A DNA stretch of 64,000 bases from Xenophilus azovorans DSM 13620. GTDB lineage: Bacteria; Pseudomonadota; Gammaproteobacteria; Burkholderiales; Burkholderiaceae_C. A program made the position numbers and the translations under genes. Location of the stretch: positions 1-64,000 of the forward strand of contig NZ_JQKD01000026.1 of assembly GCF_000745855.1 (NCBI RefSeq). The letters run 5' to 3'. The notes beneath the pieces were generated by a model. The model ran no database searches. It had not been told where the DNA came from and saw only the letters and a list, made by a program, of their open reading frames with translations. How positions within the stretch are numbered: the first letter of the stretch is position 1; each line of letters begins with the position of its first letter. This document shows positions 34,981-44,135 of this stretch, piece after piece.

Positions 34981-34999
34981 TGATCGCATGGAGCGATCA
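34981..34999. promoter_or_regulatory. LysR box between the LysR gene and pobA
   Basis: A perfect 7-5-7 dyad: TGATCGC (34981-34987), ATGGA, GCGATCA (34993-34999). It contains the classic ATC-N9-GAT core. It lies 86 nt before the pobA ATG and 22 nt before the chosen regulator ATG. A further half-like GATCGC occurs at 35027-35032. Binding by the adjacent LysR protein is inferred. Confidence 0.6.
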
Positions 35000-35084
35000 T
35001 GATAGGGGAGGCTGAGGTTCCGTCCGATCGCATGCATGCCTAAGCTCCCGGCTTTGCCCGCGAGGGTTCGAGGAAAGGATTCGC

Positions 35085-36272
35085 ATGAAGACCCAGGTGG
35101 CCATCGTCGGCGCCGGCCCGGCCGGCATGCTGCTGGCGGAGTTGCTGCGGCAGTCGGGCGTGGCGTGCGTGGTGATCGAGAAGCACAGCCGCGCGCACGT
35201 GCTCTCGCGCATCCGCGCCGGCGTGCTGGAGCCGGGCACGGTCGAGGTGCTGCGCACGCATGGGCTGGCCGAACGGCTGGACCGCGAGGGCCATGCCCAC
35301 GACGGCATGAAGATCGTGTGGGCCGGGCGCGAGGGCTTCTTCATCGACGTGCGCCGGCACCTGGGCAAGCGTTTCGTCGCCTACGGCCAGACGCAGCTCC
35401 AGGAGGACCTCTACGCGGCGGCCGACCGGCACGGCACGGTGGTGATCCACGAGGCCGAGGACGTCGAGCTGCACGGCATCGACACGCCGCGGCCGCAGGT
35501 GCGCTGGCGCCGGGGCGGCGAACCGATGCGCCTGGACTGCGACTACATCGCCGGTTGCGACGGCTTCCACGGCGCCGCGCGCCGCGCCATGCCTCGGGAC
35601 GTGCTGCGGGAGTACGAGAAGGTCTATCCCTTCGGCTGGCTGGGCATCCTCTCGCCAACGCCGCCGCTGCCCGACATCGTGTACGCCAACCACCCCCGCG
35701 GCTTCGCGCTCGCGTCCATGCGCAGCCCGACGCTCAGTCGCTACTACGTGCAGGTGCCGCTGGAAACGCGCCTCGAGGAGTGGCCCGACGAGCGCTTCTG
35801 GGAGGAGCTGAAGGCCCGCTATCCGCGCGAGATGGCCGACGCGATCGTCACCGGCCCGTCGATCGAGAAGAGCATCGCGCCGCTGCGCAGCTTCGTCGCG
35901 GAGCCGATGCGCCACGGGCGGCTGTTCCTCGCCGGCGATGCGGCGCACATCGTGCCGCCCACCGGCGCCAAGGGCCTGAACCTGGCGGTGTCGGACGTCT
36001 TCTACCTGGCGCGCGCGCTGGCCGCGTTCTACCGCGAGGGCCGCAGCGCGCTGATCGACGCCTACAGCGAGACGGCGCTGCGGCGCGTGTGGAGTTCGGT
36101 GCGCGTGTCCTGGTACCTGACCAACCTGCTGCACCGTTTCCCGGACATGAGCGAGTTCGACCAGCGGGCGCAGGAGCACGAACTGGCCTACCTGCGCAGC
36201 TCGCCGCACGCGCAGGCGGCGCTGGCCGAGCAGTACGCGGGGCTGCCTTTCGAGGACGCGCCGCCGGGCTGA
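35085..36272 (+). CDS. pobA: 4-hydroxybenzoate 3-monooxygenase
   Basis: A 395-residue FAD monooxygenase that hydroxylates 4-hydroxybenzoate to protocatechuate with NADPH. Sequence marks are [20 protein letters not shown] (FAD fold), [20 protein letters not shown] (substrate and FAD region typical of PobA), [14 protein letters not shown] (DG motif) and [20 protein letters not shown] (second FAD motif). Length matches the Pseudomonas enzyme. AGGAAAGGA precedes the ATG. No protocatechuate pathway genes lie nearby, so downstream ring cleavage is encoded elsewhere. Confidence 0.95.
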   Translation: MKTQVAIVGAGPAGMLLAELLRQSGVACVVIEKHSRAHVLSRIRAGVLEPGTVEVLRTHGLAERLDREGHAHDGMKIVWAGREGFFIDVRRHLGKRFVAYGQTQLQEDLYAAADRHGTVVIHEAEDVELHGIDTPRPQVRWRRGGEPMRLDCDYIAGCDGFHGAARRAMPRDVLREYEKVYPFGWLGILSPTPPLPDIVYANHPRGFALASMRSPTLSRYYVQVPLETRLEEWPDERFWEELKARYPREMADAIVTGPSIEKSIAPLRSFVAEPMRHGRLFLAGDAAHIVPPTGAKGLNLAVSDVFYLARALAAFYREGRSALIDAYSETALRRVWSSVRVSWYLTNLLHRFPDMSEFDQRAQEHELAYLRSSPHAQAALAEQYAGLPFEDAPPG

Positions 36273-36376
36273 CGCGGCGCCTGCGGGCCGAGGGGCGACA
36301 TCCTAGAATTCCGGGCTCTTCCCGCGAGGCGCATCGCGCCTCGCCGCCTCTTTCCTTCTTCCCGCCGCCGTCCGCC

Positions 36377-37606
36377 ATGCCCGTCCATCTCGCCGCCCCC
36401 GACCCCCAGTCCCTGCATCCGGTCGCCGGCCTGCGCATCGGCGTGGCCGAGGCCGGCGTGCGCAAGGCCAACCGCAAGGACCTGACCGTGATGCTGCTCG
36501 ACGAGGGCGCGGCCGTGGCCGGCGTCTTCACGCAGAACCGCTTCTGCGCGGCACCGGTGCAGGTGTGCCGGGAGCATCTGGCGCAGAACTTCGGCATCCG
36601 CGCCCTGGTGATCAACACCGGCAATGCCAACGCCGGCACCGGCGCCGACGGGCTGGTGTGCGCGCGCTCCACCTGCATCGCGCTGGCGCGCCGACTGGAG
36701 ATCGCACCCGAGCAGGTGCTGCCCTTCTCGACCGGCGTGATCATGGAGCCGCTGCCCACCGACCGCATCGAGGCGGCGCTGCCCGCCGCGCTGGCCGACG
36801 CGGCCGAGGCGAACTGGGCCCGCGCGGCCGAGGGCATCATGACCACCGACACCGTGCCCAAGGCCTTCAGCCGGCAGGTGCAGGTGGGCGGCGCGACCGT
36901 CACCATCACCGGCATCAGCAAGGGCGCCGGCATGATCCGGCCCAACATGGCGACGATGCTCGGCTTCCTGGCCACCGATGCGCGCATCGCGCCCGAACTG
37001 CTGGCGCCGCTGGCGCGCCGACTGGCCGACGGCTCCTTCAACCGCGTCACCATCGACGGCGACACCTCCACCAACGATTCCTTCGTCGTCATCGCCACGC
37101 AGAAGGCCGGCAACGCGGTGGTCGATTCGCTCGCCAGCGCCGACGGCCGCGCCCTGGTGGCGGCGATGGAGGAGGTGGCGCGCCTGCTGGCGCAGGCCAT
37201 CGTGCGCGACGGCGAGGGGGCGACCAAGTTCATCACCATCCGCGTGGAAGGCGGGCGCGACGCTGCCGAGTGCCGGCAGGTGGCCTATGCGGTCGCGCAC
37301 TCGCCGCTGGTCAAGACGGCCTTCTATGCCAGCGACCCGAACCTGGGCCGCATCCTGGCGGCGGTGGGCTACGCCGGCATCGCGGACCTGGACCAGACCG
37401 GCATCGAGCTGCACCTGGACGACGTGCACGTGGCCACCCGCGGCGGCCGGCATCCCGGCTACCAGGAAGAGGACGGCCAGCGCGTGATGAAGCAAAGCGA
37501 GATCACCGTGCGCATCGGCCTCGGGCGCGGCGACGCGGCCGACACGGTGTGGACCTGCGACCTCAGCCACGACTACGTTTCGATCAACGCCGACTACCGA
37601 TCCTGA
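36377..37606 (+). CDS. argJ: Bifunctional glutamate N-acetyltransferase / amino-acid N-acetyltransferase
   Basis: A 409-residue ArgJ, which moves acetyl groups between acetylornithine and glutamate in arginine synthesis. Like all members it should self-cleave before a threonine nucleophile: Thr193 in [15 protein letters not shown]. Other marks are [28 protein letters not shown] and [13 protein letters not shown]. It ends with the conserved Ser and Tyr tail ([13 protein letters not shown]). It is followed 5 nt later by an ATPase gene. A -10-like TAGAAT (36304-36309) lies upstream. Confidence 0.97.
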   Translation: MPVHLAAPDPQSLHPVAGLRIGVAEAGVRKANRKDLTVMLLDEGAAVAGVFTQNRFCAAPVQVCREHLAQNFGIRALVINTGNANAGTGADGLVCARSTCIALARRLEIAPEQVLPFSTGVIMEPLPTDRIEAALPAALADAAEANWARAAEGIMTTDTVPKAFSRQVQVGGATVTITGISKGAGMIRPNMATMLGFLATDARIAPELLAPLARRLADGSFNRVTIDGDTSTNDSFVVIATQKAGNAVVDSLASADGRALVAAMEEVARLLAQAIVRDGEGATKFITIRVEGGRDAAECRQVAYAVAHSPLVKTAFYASDPNLGRILAAVGYAGIADLDQTGIELHLDDVHVATRGGRHPGYQEEDGQRVMKQSEITVRIGLGRGDAADTVWTCDLSHDYVSINADYRS

Positions 37607-37611
37607 GCCCG

Positions 37612-38490
37612 ATGAACGACAAGTTCGACAAACTGATCGAGCGCGCCGAGCAGCTCATCACCCGCATCGAATCCATCCTTCCCCAGCCGCTCGCGGCCCC
37701 GCCCGACTGGGATGCCTCCATCGCCTGGCGCTACCGCCGCCGCAGTTCGGGGCACGGCACGCTGGAGCCGGTGCGCCACGTGGCGGCGATGTCGCTCGAT
37801 GCGCTGAAGGAGATCGACGTCCAGAAGGAGAAGATCGAGCGCAACACGCGGCAGTTCGTCGAGGGCAAGCCGGCCAACAACGTGCTGCTCACCGGGGCGC
37901 GCGGCACCGGCAAGTCTTCGCTGGTGCGCGCCTGCCTGCACGCCTTCGCACCGCAGGGCCTGCGCCTGATCGAGGTGGATAAGGCCGACCTGACGGACCT
38001 GCCCGACATCGTCGAGGTGGTCTCGGGCCGGCCGGAGAAGTTCATCATCTTCAGCGACGACCTGAGCTTCGACGAGGGCGAGCCGGGCTACAAGGCGCTG
38101 AAGTCCATCCTCGACGGCTCGGTGGCCGCCTCCACGCCCAACGTGCTGATCTACGCGACCAGCAACCGGCGCCACCTGCTGCCCGAGTACATGAAGGAGA
38201 ACCTGAGCTACACGCACACGGAGGACGGCGAGGTCCATCCGGGCGAGGTGGTGGAGGAGAAGATCTCGCTGTCCGAGCGATTCGGGCTGTGGGTGAGCTT
38301 CTATCCCTTCACCCAGGCCGAGTACCTGGCCATCGTGGCGCAGTGGCTGTCCTCCTTCGGCCTGGACGCGGCGGCGATCGAGGCGGCACGGCCCGAGGCG
38401 CTGGTCTGGGCGCTGGAGCGCGGTTCGCGCAGCGGCCGGGTGGCCTACCAGTTCGCCCGCGACCGCGCCGGCCGGGGCAGTGCCGCATGA
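37612..38490 (+). CDS. DUF815-family P-loop ATPase
   Basis: A 292-residue AAA-like ATPase. Walker A is GARGTGKSSLVR near residue 100, Walker B is FIIFSDDLSFDE near residue 145, and the sensor-like segment IYATSNRRHLLPEYMKENL follows. The family's role is not defined. The gene is tightly linked: it begins 5 nt after argJ and its stop overlaps the mutT start by 4 nt. This argJ-ATPase-mutT order is common in Comamonadaceae. Confidence 0.88.
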   Translation: MNDKFDKLIERAEQLITRIESILPQPLAAPPDWDASIAWRYRRRSSGHGTLEPVRHVAAMSLDALKEIDVQKEKIERNTRQFVEGKPANNVLLTGARGTGKSSLVRACLHAFAPQGLRLIEVDKADLTDLPDIVEVVSGRPEKFIIFSDDLSFDEGEPGYKALKSILDGSVAASTPNVLIYATSNRRHLLPEYMKENLSYTHTEDGEVHPGEVVEEKISLSERFGLWVSFYPFTQAEYLAIVAQWLSSFGLDAAAIEAARPEALVWALERGSRSGRVAYQFARDRAGRGSAA

Positions 38491-38894
38491 CGCGCAAGCA
38501 CACCGAGGTCGCAGTGGGCATCCTCATCGCGCCCGATGGCGCGCTGCTGCTGAGCACGCGGCCCGAGGGCAAGCCCTATGCGGGCTACTGGGAATTTCCG
38601 GGCGGCAAGCTGGAGGCCGGCGAGACGGTCGAGCAGGCGCTGCGCCGCGAATTGCAGGAGGAGCTGGGCGTGACGATCGGCAGCACCGAGGTCTGGCGCG
38701 TCACCGAGCACGACTATCCGCATGCGCTGGTGCGGCTGCACTGGTGCAAGGTGCGAGAGTGGACGGGCGAGTTCGAGATGCGCGAGGGCCAGGCGATGGC
38801 CTGGCAGCAGCTGCCGCTGACGGTGTCGCCTGTGCTGCCGGGCGCCCTGCCGGTGCTGGAGTGGCTGGCCGAGGAGCGTCAGGCGCGCTACTGA
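38487..38894 (+). CDS. mutT: 8-oxo-dGTP diphosphatase MutT (Nudix)
   Basis: A 135-residue Nudix hydrolase of the MutT type, which removes oxidised dGTP from the nucleotide pool. The start [18 protein letters not shown] and the substrate strand [15 protein letters not shown] lead into the Nudix helix [14 protein letters not shown]. The ATG overlaps the stop of the ATPase gene (ATGA). Its end overlaps the convergent yacG stop by 7 nt, a real tail-to-tail overlap. The short single-domain form fits MutT rather than the longer MutT-ThiE fusion seen in other proteobacteria. Confidence 0.9.
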   Translation: MTRKHTEVAVGILIAPDGALLLSTRPEGKPYAGYWEFPGGKLEAGETVEQALRRELQEELGVTIGSTEVWRVTEHDYPHALVRLHWCKVREWTGEFEMREGQAMAWQQLPLTVSPVLPGALPVLEWLAEERQARY

Positions 38895-39124
38895 TGCACC
38901 TTCGGATCGCCGAAGGGCTCGTCGTCCGGCGGGCTGTCGGTCGGCATGCGGAACTGCTCGCTGGCCCAGGCGCCCAGGTCGATGCCCTTGCAGCGCGCGC
39001 TGCAGAAGGGGCGGTAGGGGTTGGATGGTGCGTAGACACTGTCCTGCCCGCAGGCGGGGCAGGTGACGGTGCGGGCTGTCGCCGGCGGCTTGCCCGGCGC
39101 GCGTGGCGGCTTCGGCGCGTTCAT
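38888..39124 (-). CDS. yacG: DNA gyrase inhibitor YacG (zinc-binding)
   Basis: A 78-residue zinc protein that binds and inhibits DNA gyrase in E. coli. Four cysteines make the zinc site: C22 and C25 (VTCPACG) and C41 and C45 (RPFCSARCK). They are followed by the conserved [16 protein letters not shown]. The N-terminus is proline-rich. The ATG at 39124 overlaps the zapD stop by 4 nt, so yacG follows zapD in one operon. A longer ORF in the same frame runs antisense to nothing functional and is ignored. Confidence 0.93.
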   Translation of the reverse strand: MNAPKPPRAPGKPPATARTVTCPACGQDSVYAPSNPYRPFCSARCKGIDLGAWASEQFRMPTDSPPDDEPFGDPKVHQ

Positions 39125-39876
39125 GCGCACAGCGTGAGTTCGAATGTGGCGTCGTCGGTGCTGGCGTGCAGGCGGTCGTCGGCGTCCTGGCGCATCAGCC
39201 GCACCGACACCATGAGGCGGTTGCCGCTGATCTCCGGGATCAGGCCCAGGGCCGGATCGATGCGCAGGCGCAGCAACTGGAAGCTGCGGCCCTGCGGCAG
39301 CGTCTGCTGGAACTGGCCGCCGGCGGCGACCACACGGGTGGGTGTGTCGGTGTCGCGCAGCAGCTTGAGCAGCAGGTGGACGGACTCGGCCAGCGGCGCC
39401 AGCGTGGCGGCCCAGCGGTGCAGGTCGGCGCGCCGGACGGCGGCGCTGCGGTGCTGCCAGGCGTAGTAGGCGGGCAGGTCGAACTCGCAGGTGCCGGCCG
39501 GAATGCTGGCCCGGCTGCGCACGCTCATCAGCCATTCGTTCTCGGTCAGTGCCTGGCCGGCCTTGCCGGGCACGGTGTTGAGGGTGCCGAAATTGCGCTC
39601 CAGCTGGCCGATCACCTCGTCCAGCACCGACTGCTGGATGGCTGGATTGCCGCGGTAGCTGGCCAGCAGGTTCTTGTGCTTGTCCAGGTCGCGCAGCACG
39701 TCGGCCTTCAGGTCCGCGCGCGCGGCGACGTCCATCACCTCGAACACCGTCATCAGCGCATAGTGGTGCGACAGGGCCGACTCGCCCGCCACCAGTTCGC
39801 CCAGGCGGCGGAACAGGTGCTCGAGCCGCAGGTAGGTCCGGATGCGCTCGTTGAAGGGGTACTCGTAGAGGATCAC
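39121..39876 (-). CDS. zapD: Cell division protein ZapD
   Basis: A 251-residue ZapD (YacF), which cross-links FtsZ filaments at the division ring. It begins with a GTG and the family sequence [20 protein letters not shown], followed by [20 protein letters not shown] and [15 protein letters not shown]. The C-terminal beta-rich domain ends in [10 protein letters not shown]. The stop overlaps the yacG start by 4 nt. The order coaE-zapD-yacG-mutT is conserved in beta- and gammaproteobacteria; here two acyltransferase genes separate coaE from zapD. Confidence 0.94.
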   Translation of the reverse strand: MILYEYPFNERIRTYLRLEHLFRRLGELVAGESALSHHYALMTVFEVMDVAARADLKADVLRDLDKHKNLLASYRGNPAIQQSVLDEVIGQLERNFGTLNTVPGKAGQALTENEWLMSVRSRASIPAGTCEFDLPAYYAWQHRSAAVRRADLHRWAATLAPLAESVHLLLKLLRDTDTPTRVVAAGGQFQQTLPQGRSFQLLRLRIDPALGLIPEISGNRLMVSVRLMRQDADDRLHASTDDATFELTLCA

Positions 39877-39912
39877 GCGGGTCGGGAGGAGGCCTGTCGG
39901 TTCATCATAGCC

Positions 39913-40938
39913 TCACGGGGTCCTGGTGCCAGGGGCTGGCACACGCTTTTGCACTTCTCCCAGCATGTACTCGCCCAGTGCCAGTTGGCCGTGCATCGAC
40001 AGGTGCGTGTCGTTGGGGAAGTAGAAGTCCATGATGCGGCCCCGCTCGCGCTGGGCGAAGGCGAACAGGTCCGGCCCCAGGCGCTTCTGGCCGAAGGCCT
40101 GCACGAAGTCCGCCGAATTGGCCGGGTCGATGTAGACGGTCGTCTTGTTGGGAATGATCATCCACATGATCGGGACGCTCGGATGGGCGCGGTTGAAGTC
40201 CTCCATCAGCTGCGCGTGCGCCGGCGTGAGGGGGCCGTTCTCGTCGTCCTCGGTGAAGAACAGCACCTTGCCGCACGAGCGGTTGCTGAAGTAGGAGCAG
40301 CCGTCCTTCACTTCGCGCGCCATGGTGCGGTAGTCGGTGGGTACGTCACCCGGCGTTTCCATCACCTTGCGCGTGTTGCGGTAGGTCGCCCAGCCGGCCG
40401 TCAGAGGCGCGCCGGTGTTGAACTGGAAGGTCGGCAGATGCTCCAGCGGCGCCAGGAACACCTCGCGCTTGGCTTCCAGCGTGTTGGGCGTGGTTTTGCA
40501 CTCGGCGGACTTCTTGACCCGGTCGGCCGTCAGCCGCTCGACACTCTCGAGGATCACCAGCTTGCCGCGGAAGCCGCCGCGCTGCAGCCAGTCCGCGAAG
40601 TCGGCGCACAGTTCGTCGCCGTACTGTCCCCAGAAGGTGGTGGCGACGCGGTAGCCGCCCTTGGCCAGGACCGACTGCCAGCGATGCGTCATCGAGAAGC
40701 TGTCGCCGATGACCAGGACGTCGGCCTGGTCGATCGGGCTGCCCAGCAGCAGCTCGGCGGGCACTTGCGGCGGCGGCCTGAGCCAGCCGAACTGCGTGTC
40801 CGAGACGCGGCCCAGGCGCGTGAGGTCACCGTAGGGCGGGGGCGTGAACAGGGTGATGAGCAGCAGGCCGCAGACGACGGCGAAACCGAGCAGGAAAGTG
40901 GTGAGCCACAGGGCGGCAGGACGCTTGCGGGACGGCAT
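39913..40938 (-). CDS. SGNH-type (AlgX/AlgJ-like) O-acyltransferase partner protein
   Basis: A 341-residue protein with one N-terminal membrane anchor (LWLTTFLLGFAVVCGLLLIT) and a periplasmic SGNH hydrolase-like domain. Block I is VLVIGDSFS with Asp79 and Ser80; the distal acid/base pair is NDTHLS with Asp310 and His312, in the DxxH layout of AlgJ/AlgX. It contains several cysteines (ELCADF, DGCSYFSNRSCGK), perhaps disulfide-bonded. It ends 6 nt after the MBOAT gene starts it off, so the two form a unit that would move acyl groups to an exported polymer. The polymer is unknown. Confidence 0.75.
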   Translation of the reverse strand: MPSRKRPAALWLTTFLLGFAVVCGLLLITLFTPPPYGDLTRLGRVSDTQFGWLRPPPQVPAELLLGSPIDQADVLVIGDSFSMTHRWQSVLAKGGYRVATTFWGQYGDELCADFADWLQRGGFRGKLVILESVERLTADRVKKSAECKTTPNTLEAKREVFLAPLEHLPTFQFNTGAPLTAGWATYRNTRKVMETPGDVPTDYRTMAREVKDGCSYFSNRSCGKVLFFTEDDENGPLTPAHAQLMEDFNRAHPSVPIMWMIIPNKTTVYIDPANSADFVQAFGQKRLGPDLFAFAQRERGRIMDFYFPNDTHLSMHGQLALGEYMLGEVQKRVPAPGTRTP

Positions 40939-40944
40939 GGCGGC

Positions 40945-42450
40945 TCAGAACTGGAAGTAGAGGAAGGGGCTGAAGTTGCCCAGCTTGGAGACGCTGAAGC
41001 CGAAGAGCGTCACCGTCAGGATCGCCATGCCGATGGTGAACAGGCGCGACAGCACGGGCCGGCCCTGCAGCGCCTGCGCCTCGGGCACCCAGCGCACCAG
41101 CGAGATCGCGGGCGGGAGTGCCAGGCAGATGAACAGGCCCGCGATCATCGTCTGGTAGAACTCGTTCTTGCGCAGCATCGGCATCGTCTCGTAGGCCTCC
41201 TTGAAGGCCGTGAGCGGCGCGCCGTTGAGGCCCAGCATGCCTTCGTAGATGCGCATCGCCGCGCCGGTGCTCTCGGCGCGGAAGACCACCCAGGCGACCA
41301 TCACGCACACGAAGGTCAGCAGCCAGCCGAACACCCGGCCGATGCGGCTGCGCGGCGCCTTCGCGTCGCGGCGGAGCAGGGCGTTCCAGAAGTGGTTGAC
41401 GATCAGGAAGGCGCCGTGCAGGGCGCCCCAGATGACGAAGGTCCACGCCGCCCCGTGCCACAGGCCGCCCAGCAGCATGGTCAGGAACAGGTTGATGTGG
41501 CGCCGCGCCGGGCCCTTGCGGTTGCCGCCCAGCGGGATGTAGAGGTAGTCGCGCAGGAAGGTCGACAGAGAAATATGCCAGCGGCGCCAGAACTCGATGA
41601 TGCTGGTGGACTTGTAGGGCGAGTCGAAGTTCAGCGGCAGCCGGATGCCGAAGCACAGCGACAGGCCGATGGCCATGTCGGAATAGCCGGAGAAGTCGAA
41701 GTAGATCTGCAGCGTGTAGGCCAGCACGCCGAACCAGGCGGTGAACAGGCCCGGCGCGACGCCCTGGTGGGCGCCGTGGAAGACCAGGTCCGCATACTGG
41801 CCGACAGGATCGGCGACGAGCAGCTTCTTGGCCAGCCCGAAGCTGAAGATCGCCAGGCCCTGCGCGATGTGGTCCGCGTTCATGCGGTAAGTCGCCTGGT
41901 TGGCGAACTGCGGCATCATCTGCGCGTGGTGCAGCACCGGCCCCGCGATCAGGTGGGGAAAGTAGGTGACGAAGAGCACGTAGTGCACGAAGCTGCGCTC
42001 GCGCACCTTGCCCTGCCAGCAGTCGACCAGGAAGGCGATCTGCGTGAAGGTGTAGAAGGAGATGCCGATCGGCAGCAGCAGGTGCGGCATCGGCAGCGGG
42101 GCGATGCCGGCGGCGGCCAGGCCCTCGTTGACGTTGCCGACGAAGAAGTCGGCGTACTTGAAGATGCCCAGCACCACCAGGTTCACGGTGAGCGCCAGCA
42201 CCAGCATGCGCTTGCGACCCGCGTCGCTGCGGCCCGGCTGCGGCGTGAGCTGCAGGCCGAACCAGTAGTTGATGCAGATCGATGCCAGCAGCAGCGGCAT
42301 CGCCTCGATGCTCCACCAGCCGTAGAAGAACAGCGACGCCAGGGCCAGGAAGCCCGCGGCCGCGCGGGTGCTGCGCCATCCCACGAGGAAGAACCCGAAA
42401 AGGACGATCGGGAAGAAGGCGAAGATGAACGCGTAGGAATTGAACAGCAT
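40945..42450 (-). CDS. MBOAT-family membrane O-acyltransferase
   Basis: A 501-residue polytopic membrane protein of the AlgI/DltB/PatA type. It starts MLFNSYAFIFAFFPIVLFGF and contains the family core YFPHLIAGPVLHHAQMMPQ, YFDFSGYSDMAIGLSLCFG, EFWRRWHISLSTFLRDYLYI and the catalytic-histidine segment GGLWHGAAWTFVIWGALHG. Such proteins carry acyl groups across the membrane and pass them to a periplasmic SGNH partner, here the next gene 6 nt away. It is not near any capsule, alginate or cellulose genes. The pair interrupts the usual coaE-zapD linkage. Confidence 0.9.
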   Translation of the reverse strand: MLFNSYAFIFAFFPIVLFGFFLVGWRSTRAAAGFLALASLFFYGWWSIEAMPLLLASICINYWFGLQLTPQPGRSDAGRKRMLVLALTVNLVVLGIFKYADFFVGNVNEGLAAAGIAPLPMPHLLLPIGISFYTFTQIAFLVDCWQGKVRERSFVHYVLFVTYFPHLIAGPVLHHAQMMPQFANQATYRMNADHIAQGLAIFSFGLAKKLLVADPVGQYADLVFHGAHQGVAPGLFTAWFGVLAYTLQIYFDFSGYSDMAIGLSLCFGIRLPLNFDSPYKSTSIIEFWRRWHISLSTFLRDYLYIPLGGNRKGPARRHINLFLTMLLGGLWHGAAWTFVIWGALHGAFLIVNHFWNALLRRDAKAPRSRIGRVFGWLLTFVCVMVAWVVFRAESTGAAMRIYEGMLGLNGAPLTAFKEAYETMPMLRKNEFYQTMIAGLFICLALPPAISLVRWVPEAQALQGRPVLSRLFTIGMAILTVTLFGFSVSKLGNFSPFLYFQF

Positions 42451-42550
42451 CGTGTGCGACGGAGCGAAAGGCGCCGCGCAGCAGCCGGCGCGGCCTGTCT
42501 TCGTTCTTGTGGCGCCTGCCTCCCTGCGGGGAGGGGCGGGCAGCCGGCGA

Positions 42551-43153
42551 TTATCGCAAGCCTTCGCCGAGCCACCGCTGGTGCAGAGTCCGCACGTCGG
42601 CGCGGAGTTCCTCCAGCGGGATGCCGTCGTTGAAGAGCACGGCATCGGCGGCTGCGCGGCGCGCGCGGCGGTCGGCCTGCTGCGCGATCACCGCCTGCAC
42701 GATCTCGGGCTGCCAGCCCGAGCGGGCGATGACACGCTCCAGCTGGGTGGCCTCGCTGGCATCGACCACCACCACCCGGTCGACCAGCCGCCGCCAGCGG
42801 CCCGACTCCACCAGCAGCGGCACGTCGAACACCACGCCGGGGCCGGCCGCCGCGGCGGCCTGGCGTTCGCACTCCTGGCCGATCAGCGGATGGAGGATGG
42901 CTTCGAGGCGGCCCTTGGCGGCCGGGTCGGCGAAGACGATCTCGCGCATCCGCGCCCGGTCCAGCGCGCCCTGCGCATCGAGCGTCGTGGGCCCGAACGC
43001 CTGGGCGATGGCCGGCAGGGCGGTGCCGCCCGCCGCGGTGAGCGCGCGGGCGATCGCGTCGGTGTCGACCACGGTCACGCCCAGTTCGCGCCAAAGCATC
43101 GAGACGGTGCTCTTGCCGCTCCCGATGCCGCCGGTCAGACCGATGCGCCGCAT
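42551..43153 (-). CDS. coaE: Dephospho-CoA kinase
   Basis: A 200-residue P-loop kinase for the last step of coenzyme A synthesis. The P-loop is TGGIGSGKST (residues 7-16), followed by WRELGVTVVDTDAIARALTA, which binds the substrate. The lid and adenine regions include FDVPLLVESGRWRRLVDRVV and VIARSGWQPEIVQAVIAQQ. It follows pilD by 16 nt in the pil cluster, the common order in betaproteobacteria. A 100-nt gap separates its stop codon from the MBOAT gene; no strong signal is seen there. Confidence 0.96.
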   Translation of the reverse strand: MRRIGLTGGIGSGKSTVSMLWRELGVTVVDTDAIARALTAAGGTALPAIAQAFGPTTLDAQGALDRARMREIVFADPAAKGRLEAILHPLIGQECERQAAAAAGPGVVFDVPLLVESGRWRRLVDRVVVVDASEATQLERVIARSGWQPEIVQAVIAQQADRRARRAAADAVLFNDGIPLEELRADVRTLHQRWLGEGLR

Positions 43154-43169
43154 GGCGATACCGTGCCGC

Positions 43170-44135
43170 TCAGCGCAGCAGCCCGCCGAGCGGAAAGGCG
43201 AAGGGCATCCACTCGCGCACCGTGGCCGGGCCGATCATCAGGCACACCAGCCCGGCGCCGGCCAGGAAGGGGCCGAAGGAGATGGGGATGTCCTTGTGGG
43301 CCAGCCTGCCCGCCAGCAGCAGGAGGCCGCCCAGAAGGGCGCCGACCAGCGAGGAGACGAGCACGATGGCGATGAGGAAGTCCGCCCCTAGCCAGGCGCC
43401 GAGCGCGGCCAGCAGCTTGAAGTCGCCGTAGCCCATGCCTTCCTTGCCGGTGACGAGGCGATAGCCGTGGAACACCAGCCACAGGGCGAGGTAGCCGAAC
43501 ACCGCGCCCCACAGGGCGGATGAGAGCGGTACGCCCGTCCATCCCGCGGCAGCGCCGATGAGGCCCAGCCACAGCAACGGGTAGTTGAGCGAATCCGGCA
43601 GCAGCTGGGTGTCCAGGTCGATGGCGAACTGGCACACCAGCAGGGCGGCGAAGGCGGCCCACAGTGCGCCCGTGATCGTCAGTCCGAAGCGCCAGGCGCA
43701 CAGGGCGAAGAGCAGGCCGGTCGCCAGTTCGACCAGGGGGTAGCGCCAGCCGATGCCTGTCCGGCAGCCACTGCAGCGGCCGCGCAGCGCCAGGTAGCTC
43801 AGCAGCGGGATGTTCTCGTACCAGCGGATCCGATGGCCGCAGTGCCCGCAACGGGAGGCCGGGCGCGCCAGTCCGAGCGGCGGCAGGTTGTCCACCTGCG
43901 CCAGCCCGTCGTCGGCCGCCTGCACCAGCGGCTTCGGCTGCGCGGACCCGGTGCCGAACACCAGTTGCCACAGCGTGGGCGTGTCCTGCGACGAGGAGAG
44001 GTTGGCCAGGGCATCGGTCAGCCAGCCCCGGTACATCATCAGCGGAACGCGATGGATCACCACGTTCAGGAAACTCCCGATGAGCAGGCCCAGGACGCCG
44101 CCGGCGGCGGCATCGATCCAACGCAGTTCCTGCAT
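43170..44135 (-). CDS. pilD: Prepilin leader peptidase / N-methyltransferase
   Basis: A 321-residue bifunctional membrane enzyme that cleaves and N-methylates type IV prepilins. The cytoplasmic zinc loop has two CxxC pairs (SRCGHCGHRI and GRCSGCRTG). The two catalytic aspartates are in FAIDLDTQLLPD and in MGYGDFKLLAALG. Eight or so membrane spans begin with GGVLGLLIGSFLNVVIHRVP. An unusually long loop (residues about 45-85) separates the first span from the zinc loop. Its ATG overlaps the pilC stop by 1 nt. Confidence 0.95.
   Translation of the reverse strand: MQELRWIDAAAGGVLGLLIGSFLNVVIHRVPLMMYRGWLTDALANLSSSQDTPTLWQLVFGTGSAQPKPLVQAADDGLAQVDNLPPLGLARPASRCGHCGHRIRWYENIPLLSYLALRGRCSGCRTGIGWRYPLVELATGLLFALCAWRFGLTITGALWAAFAALLVCQFAIDLDTQLLPDSLNYPLLWLGLIGAAAGWTGVPLSSALWGAVFGYLALWLVFHGYRLVTGKEGMGYGDFKLLAALGAWLGADFLIAIVLVSSLVGALLGGLLLLAGRLAHKDIPISFGPFLAGAGLVCLMIGPATVREWMPFAFPLGGLLR

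Noticed and set aside
39103-42633. A 1176-codon open frame on the plus strand, and similar very long frames at 10705-13425 and 16535-20248
   Set aside because: They run antisense to well-identified genes (zapD/SGNH/MBOAT, nasA, nas transport and nasR), have low-complexity Arg/Ala/His/Gln-rich translations and no recognisable domain. They are an effect of high GC content.
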